A stretch of DNA of 7,530 nt from an uncultured Bacteroidales bacterium (GTDB taxonomy: Bacteria > Bacteroidota > Bacteroidia > Bacteroidales > Muribaculaceae), in the NCBI GenBank assembly GCA_947176515.1, contig CAMWQZ010000044.1, positions 1 through 7,530 on the forward strand, given 5' to 3'. The position numbers and the translations under genes are program-made. The notes beneath the pieces were generated by a model, which made no database searches, was not told the origin of the DNA, and worked only from the letters and a program-made list of their open reading frames with translations. Below are positions 1-6,067 of this stretch, one piece after another; the stretch's first letter is position 1; each line of letters starts with the position of its first letter.

Positions 1-55
1 TCATAATAAAACTGCACTTCAAAAGTTTTATGTCTAACTTTTGGGGTGCAGTTCA
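1..55 (+). mobile_element. Putative end of an IS3-family (IS150-group-like) insertion sequence
   Basis: Read on the minus strand, positions 55 down to 31 start TGAACTGCACCCC and continue AAAAGTTAGACA. This resembles the terminal inverted repeats of IS150-group IS3 elements, which start TG and carry a TGCACCC core. The element body would then lie to the left, outside the window, with its edge at 55. An imperfect inverted copy (10-27 against 36-53, 18 nt, two mismatches that become G-U pairs in plus-strand RNA, 8-nt loop) makes the end able to fold as a hairpin. No transposase sequence is visible here. The similarity is from memory of the family, so this could also be a stand-alone hairpin repeat or the terminator of a gene upstream. 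Confidence 0.4.
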
Positions 56-81
56 AAGGTGCGTCCACATTGATATACAGC

Positions 82-113
82 TTGTAGCGACACACCAGGG
101 TGTGTCGCTACAA
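82..113. repeat. Perfect 15-bp palindrome (hairpin), REP-like or terminator-like
   Basis: TTGTAGCGACACACC (82-96) is followed after AG by its exact reverse complement (99-113). There is no run of T on either side, so it is a poor intrinsic terminator in both directions. A long perfect GC-containing stem in an intergenic space suits a dispersed REP-like palindrome better. Only one copy is in this window, so the repeat status is inference. Confidence 0.5.
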
Positions 114-186
114 TTTAGCAATTCTGCAAAGCCCTATCTTAATCGTAGACTCAACAAAGGTTAAAATCTATCGCAACCAAATTTTT

Positions 187-277
187 TTGCGTTACGTGGC
201 GAAAAGTTCACATTTATAAACATCTAACAATCAGCGAATTACAAAACACCCAAAACAAATTGCGTTACGCGCTAAAA
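187..277. repeat. Pair of short direct repeats (TTGCGTTACG) in the gene-free left end
   Basis: TTGCGTTACG occurs at 187-196 and again at 260-269. Each copy is followed by a related stretch (TGGCGAAAA and CGCTAAAA). They lie between the palindrome and the 3' end of the transporter gene. Their role is unknown: they may be remnants of a mobile-element end or binding sites. I see no gene, tRNA or convincing terminator in 114-296. Confidence 0.35.
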
Positions 278-296
278 TTTGGGCGTTTATATCACC

Positions 297-1997
297 TTAA
301 CTCATCAGCAAAACGATTACCACGCCCCAGAGGATTAGCAGGGTGTTACCGATGGCGTAGGTTACGGTGTAGCCCATAGCCGGAATAGTGCTGCCGAGGG
401 CGTCCTGGATTGCACCGAGCGACGCAGTCGTCGTGCGGCTGCCGGCACAGCATCCGAGATTAATAGCCGCCGGAAACTTAAACACTTTCTTGCCGATAAT
501 CATTGCCAATATCAGTGGCAATGACGTGCAGACTACACCCATCAGGAACATCATCAGACCTACTTCCTTGAGACCGCTAACAAACGACGGGCCCGAAGTG
601 ATGCCGATAACCGCGATAAACATATTCAGTCCGAGATTATCCATCAACCACACTGCCGACGACGGTATGCGGCCGAAAGTCGGATGCTTGGAGCGTAACC
701 AACCTAAAACAAGACCGGCGATAAGCGCGCCGCCACTTGTGCTGAGACTGATTGGCACACCGCCGATATGGATGGCCATCGCACCCAAGATGCCGCCGAT
801 AAAGATGCCTAAACCGACAAAGATAAGGTCAGATTTAGTCGATTTACGGTCAGCGTAGCCAATCTGAGGGGCTGCGTCATTAACTTCGCGCTCAAGACCT
901 ATAATTGTGACGACGTCGCCTCGCTGAAGCTTAAATTGGGCGAGCACCGGCATTGCGACTCCGCCACGAGTGATGCTTTTGATTGAAACTCCATACATAA
1001 ACTTCATGGCTCTGAGCTGGTCGACGGTTTTTCCGGCGATTGACTTTGACGCAACAGTCACGTCGAGTTGCTCGGCAGGGAAATCGAGCAGTTCGGTGTC
1101 CATCACTTCCTGGCCTACCCATTGCTCGTCGCCGATTATAAACTCACGGCGTCCACTGAGCACGATTTCATCGCCCTTTGATATTTTCAAGTCGGGCGCC
1201 ACCTCAACCACCTTACCATTAGTGCGCACTCTTTCAACAAAAAGTCGGCGCCCCTCTGATTCAAGATATTGCTCCACTTCTGCCACTGTCTTAGGCATAT
1301 CGAAGAAATCGGCTTCGACCTTATATGCACGGAAAGCTACCGGGCGCAATGCTTTCAGACAGTTGGGGTCAGAGTTGGCAGAACCTTGATTGAGTTTCTT
1401 CTCGAGTTCGGCAGTCTCGGCTCTCACTTTCTTGATGCCACCGAGCAGGGCCGGGCCGAGGTTTGCAAGTATATATGCTGATCCGATTGTACCGAATACG
1501 TATGTCACGGCATAACATACAGGCATAACTGCAATCCACGCCTGTTTTGTCTCTTCTGAGACTGACAGGGTGTTAAGCGTGTCGGTGCCGACTCCGATAA
1601 TGGCCGACATGGTCTGAGCGCCGGCGAGCAAACCTAACGACTCACCGATGCTGTAACCCATCATTTCCGCCACGCCCCACGTCACGAGCAGGCACAGCAC
1701 ACAAACCACGGCTGCAAAAATAACCTGCTTTATGCCGTCGCCTCGTAGCGCAGAGAAGAATTGCGGCCCGACACTATAGCCAATCGAAAACAGGAAGAGT
1801 AAGAAGAACACATCCTTTAGCGGACCTGGAATCGGTATGTTAAGCTGACCTATGGCAACCCCGACCAGAAGCACCGACGTAACGGTACCCAATGAAAACG
1901 ATTTATACTTCAGTTGGCCGATAAAAAAGCCAATGCCTATTGTCAGAAATACCGCCAACGAGGGGTTATTTCTCAGCGTCTCAACAAACCAGTCCAT
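297..1997 (-). CDS. AspT/YidE/YbjL-type putative transporter with two RCK_C (TrkA-C) domains
   Basis: This 566-residue inner-membrane protein belongs to the aspartate:alanine exchanger (AAE) superfamily. It has two homologous membrane halves, about residues 10-190 and 390-565, each of several hydrophobic helices, flanking a cytoplasmic part of about 215-380. The cytoplasmic part fits two RCK_C/TrkA-C domains (for example 'KGDEIVLSGRR' near 274-284 and 'RGDVVTIIGLER' near 359-370). Small-residue motifs recur in both halves, GAQT at 126-129 and GSRT at 519-522, as expected for an inverted-repeat transporter. The length matches E. coli YidE and YbjL (about 550-560). The start ATG has an A/T-rich leader and no Shine-Dalgarno, normal for Bacteroidota. 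AspT itself exchanges aspartate for alanine, but most homologues have unknown substrates, so I assign no symbol. No convincing promoter was found upstream. The gene diverges from the ATPase gene. Confidence 0.9.
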   Translation of the reverse strand: MDWFVETLRNNPSLAVFLTIGIGFFIGQLKYKSFSLGTVTSVLLVGVAIGQLNIPIPGPLKDVFFLLFLFSIGYSVGPQFFSALRGDGIKQVIFAAVVCVLCLLVTWGVAEMMGYSIGESLGLLAGAQTMSAIIGVGTDTLNTLSVSEETKQAWIAVMPVCYAVTYVFGTIGSAYILANLGPALLGGIKKVRAETAELEKKLNQGSANSDPNCLKALRPVAFRAYKVEADFFDMPKTVAEVEQYLESEGRRLFVERVRTNGKVVEVAPDLKISKGDEIVLSGRREFIIGDEQWVGQEVMDTELLDFPAEQLDVTVASKSIAGKTVDQLRAMKFMYGVSIKSITRGGVAMPVLAQFKLQRGDVVTIIGLEREVNDAAPQIGYADRKSTKSDLIFVGLGIFIGGILGAMAIHIGGVPISLSTSGGALIAGLVLGWLRSKHPTFGRIPSSAVWLMDNLGLNMFIAVIGITSGPSFVSGLKEVGLMMFLMGVVCTSLPLILAMIIGKKVFKFPAAINLGCCAGSRTTTASLGAIQDALGSTIPAMGYTVTYAIGNTLLILWGVVIVLLMS

Positions 1998-2073
1998 TTA
2001 TTTTTATTAAGTTGGTGATTAAAATAGTTGCCGTAGCATAAGTTTTTAACACCAAACTCCCCTAAATGGTTGC

Positions 2074-2180
2074 ATTTTATGCAAATTTGCAGTAGCATTG
2101 CAAATTTGCATAAAATATCAGCTTGTTTTGTCAAGCATTTTATGTAAATTTGCAGTCGCACTTCAAATTTACATAATTAT
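2074..2180. repeat. Two tandem 43-44-bp palindromic units ending at the ATPase start codon
   Basis: Unit 1 has the left arm ATTTTATGCAAATTTGCA (2074-2091), spacer GTAGCAT and an exact 18-bp inverted copy (2099-2116). Unit 2, about 63 bp further on, has the left arm ATTTTATGTAAATTTGCA (2137-2154), spacer GTCGCAC and an inverted arm (2162-2180) with a few mismatches near its ends. Both the arms and the 7-nt spacers are alike, so this is a duplicated unit and not chance A/T richness. Unit 2 contains a promoter-like TAAATTTG and reaches the first bases of the ATG at 2179. The likely role is an operator for the ATPase gene or a small mobile palindrome; which one is not known. Confidence 0.75.
2122..2152 (+). 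promoter_or_regulatory. Possible Bacteroidota promoter for the ATPase gene
   Basis: TAAATTTG at 2145-2152 fits the TAnnTTTG -7 box. CTTG at 2122-2125, 19 nt upstream, is an imperfect match to the TTTG -33 box; a perfect TTTG at 2127-2130 is too close (14 nt). Transcription would begin near 2158-2160, giving a leader of about 20 nt before the ATG at 2179. The -7 box lies inside the left arm of palindrome unit 2, so a protein bound there would block it. Confidence 0.45.
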
Positions 2181-3342
2181 GAACGAAACATCACCTTATA
2201 TACACCGCCACATTGCAGATTCTATTACGGAGGCCGCCCGTTATTTTTCTGTTATAACTTTGACCGGCCCACGTCAGTCGGGAAAGTCTACCCTTTTTCG
2301 TCACCTCTACCCAAATGTGCCATATATCAATCTTGAGACTCCTGACACACGCTTGATTGCTAAACGGGACCCCAAATCTCTTTTAAACGAATACGCTGAC
2401 GGCTTGATAATTGACGAAGTACAGCACATCCCCGAACTGCTATCATATATTCAGACCATTGTTGACGATGAGCCGAATCGACGTTATTATTTAACCGGCA
2501 GCTCTCAGTTTTCATTGCTAAAAACCGTCAATCAGTCGCTCGCTGGCAGAAGCGCCGTTTTCGAACTTATGCCGCTATCGCTAAGCGAAATCTCAGACCT
2601 CAGAGCCGATAAGTCGATAGATGATATTCTTTATAGCGGATTTTACCCGGCTATATGGAGTGGAAAAAACACTCCTTCGCTGTTCTATCCAAGTTATAAT
2701 AAGACTTATATCGAGCGTGATGTCAGAACAATCTTAGAGGTCAAGCATCTCGACGCATTTCAGCGTTTTGTCAGATTATGCGCAGCTAGAATAGGTAGCA
2801 TTTTTAATGCATCCGAACTTTCGAATGAAATCGGTGTGTCTGTCAATACGATTCTCGCGTGGTTATCTGTACTTCAGGCATCATATCTGATATACCTCTT
2901 GCCCCCGTTCCACACCAACACACGCAAACGCCTGACTAAGAGTCCTAAGATTTATTTCACCGACTCTGGATTGGCTGCTTATCTGCTTGATATAGATTCA
3001 CCTCAGATAATGAATCGCGATAAAATGCGTGGCCACCTTTTTGAAAATATGGTCATCATTAACGCACTTAAAGCTCAGCTAAACAAAGGCAAGACTCCAC
3101 AGCTTTACTTCTACCGCGATTCTAACGGCAATGAAGTGGATTTGCTTGTCAAAAACGGGTCGGCCTATGATTGTATCGAAATAAAATCGAGTGCCACATT
3201 CCACCCCTCATTCACAAAAGGCCTGGACCTCTTTGAGAAGGCGTTCCCAGACCTCGTCGCACAAAAAAGTGTCGTCTATGCAGGGGAGACATTTCCCGGC
3301 ATAGACGGCACAAAGATTATTAATATTTTTGATGCGTTTTGA
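2179..3342 (+). CDS. AAA_14/DUF4143-family ATP-binding protein
   Basis: From the ATG at 2179 this is a 387-residue cytoplasmic ATPase. Walker A is GPRQSGKST (30-38), Walker B is GLIIDEVQ (75-82), a sensor-like TGSSQF follows (106-111), then LAGRSAVFELMPLS (121-134) and YIERDVR (178-183). A winged-helix-like stretch (about 211-232) follows, then the DUF4143 hallmark KSPKIYFTDSGLAAYLL (254-270). The C-terminus carries a PD-(D/E)XK-like set: E289 in GHLFEN, D321 in EVD, and E334/K336 in EIK. An open frame continues back to 2098, but those 27 residues come from the palindromic repeats and precede the likely transcription start, so I reject that start. The gene looks more A/T-rich than the GDPD and CobW genes, which suggests acquisition. 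The physiological role of this family is poorly known. It stands alone, convergent with the beta-barrel gene. Confidence 0.9.
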   Translation: MNETSPYIHRHIADSITEAARYFSVITLTGPRQSGKSTLFRHLYPNVPYINLETPDTRLIAKRDPKSLLNEYADGLIIDEVQHIPELLSYIQTIVDDEPNRRYYLTGSSQFSLLKTVNQSLAGRSAVFELMPLSLSEISDLRADKSIDDILYSGFYPAIWSGKNTPSLFYPSYNKTYIERDVRTILEVKHLDAFQRFVRLCAARIGSIFNASELSNEIGVSVNTILAWLSVLQASYLIYLLPPFHTNTRKRLTKSPKIYFTDSGLAAYLLDIDSPQIMNRDKMRGHLFENMVIINALKAQLNKGKTPQLYFYRDSNGNEVDLLVKNGSAYDCIEIKSSATFHPSFTKGLDLFEKAFPDLVAQKSVVYAGETFPGIDGTKIINIFDAF

Positions 3343-3349
3343 CTTTGGC

Positions 3350-3895
3350 TTAGAAGTTATATGAGAAGCCAAACATCAGGTTGTTGGAGTTGAGGTTAAG
3401 ACCCCAGTTCTCGGGTGCGCCATTTTCTTTCGCAGCGTGGTTGCCACCCTGATAGCCTAAGAAACCGACATGAGCGACGAGACTGAATCTATCATTGCTG
3501 TCAAGCGCAACGCACGGACGGAAACCAATGCCATACTGCACTGCCGTGCTGCCATGAGCGCCACCGATGCCGAGGTCTACACAACCATCAACGAAAAGAC
3601 GCACGCGTTCAAATCTGTAATAATTGTAACGGGCATAGGGGTTGACTTCAAAAACTGTCTTCTCTTCGCCGCCTGACTTGCGATACTGCACGCCGACCTG
3701 TGCGCCAATGGCGAATTGATCAGTAAAATTATATCCCAATTCCGGGAGAACGGTTACCTGTGTGCTTTTTACACCACTGGCCGCTTCAGTTGTGCGACCG
3801 AAAGTCAGTTGACCACCAGCATACCATTTGTTTGTCTGCGCGCTTGCGCCCAGGGCCATCACCGCAGCAACGGCTAAGAGTAGAAATTTTTTCAT
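3350..3895 (-). CDS. Small outer-membrane beta-barrel protein
   Basis: This 181-residue exported protein has a clear signal peptide: MKK, a hydrophobic core, and ASA-Q as the cleavage site after residue 19. The mature part alternates hydrophobic and polar residues with aromatic girdles (ELGYNF near 52-57, AIGAQVGVQY near 62-71, NPYARYNYY near 85-93, FSLVAHVGFLGY near 137-148). It ends in GFSYNF with a terminal phenylalanine, typical of proteins inserted by the BAM machinery. Its size fits an eight-stranded OmpA/OmpX-like barrel (OMP_b-brl type). The specific role cannot be read from sequence; proteins of this type are often structural or of unknown function. The start ATG follows an AAAACAAAACGAC leader without Shine-Dalgarno. 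It lies 55 bp downstream of the flavin reductase gene on the same strand, so co-transcription is possible. Confidence 0.85.
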   Translation of the reverse strand: MKKFLLLAVAAVMALGASAQTNKWYAGGQLTFGRTTEAASGVKSTQVTVLPELGYNFTDQFAIGAQVGVQYRKSGGEEKTVFEVNPYARYNYYRFERVRLFVDGCVDLGIGGAHGSTAVQYGIGFRPCVALDSNDRFSLVAHVGFLGYQGGNHAAKENGAPENWGLNLNSNNLMFGFSYNF

Positions 3896-3950
3896 TGTCG
3901 TTTTGTTTTAGTAAATGAATTTCAGTTATTTAGATAGTTTAAACGTAAAA

Positions 3951-4427
3951 TCAGTGCTTATTGAGAAATTTTTTACGATAATAAGCGTAAGTCATTGATG
4001 GCGCGTCGTTAAGTTCCTCTTTCTCGTCGACTTTTCCTATAAACAGGAGATGTGTCCCGAGATCAATTGTCTGCTCGACATTGACCGAAATGAACGAATT
4101 TGTCCCGGCTATTACGGCGAGCGTACCGTTAGGCAGCCGCCTCACCGCGCCAAACGACGCAAACTTATCGACATTATGCCCTGACTGGAAACCAAAGGTC
4201 TGGAATAACTCCAAATCGGCGTCCTCGCTGATTATCGACGCCGTAAAGCGTCCTGTTGACTCAATCAGCTCACAGGTATAATCAGCCTTATTAAGACAGA
4301 GTGACACTTGTTCAGGCAACGAGGTGAGCTGCTGAAAAGCGTCGGCGATGCAACCATTGTCATGGCCGTCCTTAGAGGCCGTAATGACAAAGAGCCCGTA
4401 GGTGATATTGAAGAGAGGGTCGTTCAT
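3951..4427 (-). CDS. Flavin reductase-like FMN-binding domain protein
   Basis: This predicted 158-residue cytoplasmic FMN-binding split-barrel protein is of the flavin reductase type (PF01613), close in pattern to the flavoprotein part of the flavin reductase/rubredoxin proteins of anaerobes. Visible family landmarks are LFNITYGLFVITA (5-17), NGCIADAFQQLTS (24-36), VSLCLNKADYT (41-51), FGFQSGHNVDKF (78-89), GTHLLFIGKV (124-133) and the C-terminal MTYAYY (145-150). No rubredoxin domain follows, so an electron partner must be separate. The frame is open to an ATG at 4457, but homologues begin at MNxxLFxxxYGL, so I place the start at 4427. The likely role is electron transfer with a flavin, perhaps in oxygen or nitric oxide detoxification, but the reaction is not proven. 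The small beta-barrel gene lies downstream. Confidence 0.85.
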   Translation of the reverse strand: MNDPLFNITYGLFVITASKDGHDNGCIADAFQQLTSLPEQVSLCLNKADYTCELIESTGRFTASIISEDADLELFQTFGFQSGHNVDKFASFGAVRRLPNGTLAVIAGTNSFISVNVEQTIDLGTHLLFIGKVDEKEELNDAPSMTYAYYRKKFLNKH

Positions 4428-4504
4428 TTCATTGATTTTTATACCATAACGCCGCAAGGCTTATAATTGTTTAACCATCGCCTCAGTCATCACTCAAGAA
4501 ATAA

Positions 4505-4535
4505 TTTGAACGTGGCGAGAATTTGATTAATTTTG
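4505..4535 (+). promoter_or_regulatory. Bacteroidota sigma-ABfr-type promoter for the GDPD-EEP gene
   Basis: TTTG (4505-4508), a 19-nt gap and TAATTTTG (4528-4535) match the Bacteroides consensus (TTTG, 19-21 nt, TAnnTTTG) exactly. Transcription should start near 4541-4543, leaving a 5' leader of about 43 nt. It probably drives both the phosphodiesterase and the CobW gene. Confidence 0.8.
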
Positions 4536-4584
4536 TAATACTATTAATCGGAAATAACCAATTTTAATCATACAACTAATAATC

Positions 4585-6054
4585 ATGAAGTTAAGCTTAA
4601 TATCATTAGCGTTTTTGACTGCCGGGGCGCTTGCCGCGTCGGCTGCTCGGCCTCAGGTTGTGGCTCACCGCGGTTACTGGAATGCTCCCGGCTCGGCACA
4701 GAACTCAATCCGCGCACTCGTTAAAGCAGACTCAATCGGCGCTGACGCCGTCGAACTCGACGTCTGGATTTCAGCCGACAGCGTGCTCTATGTCAATCAC
4801 GACCCCGAATTTAAAGGCGTTAATATCGAAAAATCTGACTCTAAAACGCTATCGAAACTTCGTCTCGACAACGGCGAGCCACTCCCTACGCTCGACAGCT
4901 ATCTTAACGCGGCCAAAAGCCTCCGCCCCGACCTCGTCGTTGAGATGAAGACCCATACAGACCCTCGCCGCGAAGACGTTGCCGTAAAAATGGTTATCGA
5001 CATGATTGCCGAAAAAGGGCTCAGTGACCGAACCTCTTACATCACATTCTCACGCAACTCATTTGACAATCTTGTGGCCATGAGCGGTCGCCCCGTTCAA
5101 TTCCTTTCGGCCACCGAACCTACCATGCTTGACAAAATCGGCGGCGACGGTGCTGACTACCACATCAGCGCCTACCGCAGCAATCCCCAGTGGTTTGACG
5201 AGCTGCGCGCATTAGGCAAGACCATCAACATCTGGACCGTAAACTCGCCTGCCGAGCTGCAATATTGCATCAACCATGGCGCTGACTTCATCACCACCGA
5301 CGAGCCAGAACTCGCCATGCAACTAATTGAAATGGCATACGCTCCTCGTCCCATGAAGATTATGACCTATAATCTCCGCTTCGGCGAACTCGCTGACATG
5401 GACCGTCTCGCCGCCGAAATCAAGGCTCACAATCCCGACTTCGTTGCCATTCAGGAGGTTGACGTCAACACCAACCGCGCCGCCTCAAAGCATAATAACG
5501 GACTCAACTACGTCACCGAGCTCGCCCAGCGCACCGGTCTGTTCGGCTACTATGGACGCGCCATTGACTTCGGCCCCGGCTACTACGGCATAGGCATCCT
5601 TTCGCGCTATCCGGCTGAAAAAATCGAGAAGTTCGAGCTTCCCAACCCGGGAAATGAAGAGCCTCGCGCACTGCTTATGGGCACTTTTGAAATGCCCGGA
5701 CAGAAGATTGTGTTTGCCTGCACTCACCTCGACTACCGCGACCACGAGACCCGTAAGAAACAGGCGCGTTTCGTGACTGAAAAACTGACCCAATCGCCTT
5801 ATCCGGCGCTCCTCGCCGGCGATTTCAACGCCACCAACGGCCAAATCTACATCGAGTCAATCAAGGCTAAGATGAAAGACCTCACTAACGACCGCAAGAC
5901 CTGGCCGGCTGACGTGCCTCAGGATAAGCTCGACTTCATTTTCGCCTATCCTCCCCAGAACTTTGAACTCAAGTCATGCTTCGTGCCCGAGCCGGCAAAA
6001 AACACCGCTTCCGACCATCTTCCCGTCATTTCAGATATAATCGTTAACTTCTAA
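4585..6054 (+). CDS. Secreted GDPD-EEP fusion: glycerophosphodiester phosphodiesterase plus endonuclease/exonuclease/phosphatase domain
   Basis: This 489-residue exported protein has a signal peptide at about 1-21 (KLSLISLAFLTAGALAASA). Residues about 24-250 form a GDPD domain: HRG (H28-G30), ELD (E57, D59), NHD (catalytic-type H72), VVEMK (E120, K122), INIWTVN (214-220) and DFITTDEP (234-241). GDPD enzymes release glycerol 3-phosphate from deacylated phospholipids. Residues about 257-489 form an EEP (DNase I-like) domain with the full catalytic set: MTYNLRF (N263), IQEVD (E291), THLDYRDHETRKKQ (H381, D383), AGDFNAT (D413, N415), KLDFIFA (D450) and SDHLP (D477, H478). The linker is only about six residues and the frame is unbroken. 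In place of the usual PENT motif it has AQNS (38-41), as I recall from other Bacteroidales GDPDs. Likely periplasmic or surface lipid-headgroup or phosphodiester breakdown; the EEP substrate (nucleic acid, sphingolipid or inositol phosphate) is unknown. Confidence 0.9.
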   Translation: MKLSLISLAFLTAGALAASAARPQVVAHRGYWNAPGSAQNSIRALVKADSIGADAVELDVWISADSVLYVNHDPEFKGVNIEKSDSKTLSKLRLDNGEPLPTLDSYLNAAKSLRPDLVVEMKTHTDPRREDVAVKMVIDMIAEKGLSDRTSYITFSRNSFDNLVAMSGRPVQFLSATEPTMLDKIGGDGADYHISAYRSNPQWFDELRALGKTINIWTVNSPAELQYCINHGADFITTDEPELAMQLIEMAYAPRPMKIMTYNLRFGELADMDRLAAEIKAHNPDFVAIQEVDVNTNRAASKHNNGLNYVTELAQRTGLFGYYGRAIDFGPGYYGIGILSRYPAEKIEKFELPNPGNEEPRALLMGTFEMPGQKIVFACTHLDYRDHETRKKQARFVTEKLTQSPYPALLAGDFNATNGQIYIESIKAKMKDLTNDRKTWPADVPQDKLDFIFAYPPQNFELKSCFVPEPAKNTASDHLPVISDIIVNF

Positions 6055-6067
6055 GTAATTTTCAGAA

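Noticed and set aside
388..1389. Plus-strand frames opposite the transporter gene (388-858, 970-1389)
   Set aside because: They are antisense to a full-length conserved gene and show no domain or low-complexity-free protein pattern.
1973..2161. Minus-strand frame of 62 codons between the transporter and ATPase genes
   Set aside because: It consists of repeat translation and overlaps the start of the transporter gene; it has no recognisable domain.
2098..2178. Upstream extension of the ATPase reading frame by 27 residues
   Set aside because: The residues are translations of the palindromic repeats (QICIKY, LCKFA, LQIYI), the stretch precedes the likely transcription start, and family members begin near MNETSPYIHR.
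2074..2180. CRISPR array
   Set aside because: Only two palindromic units with a 20-nt gap and no further copies, leader or cas gene.
3940..3947. TACGTTTA on the minus strand as a -7 box for the beta-barrel gene
   Set aside because: It misses the final G of TAnnTTTG and has no TTTG 19-21 nt upstream; transcription from the flavin reductase gene is an equally good explanation.
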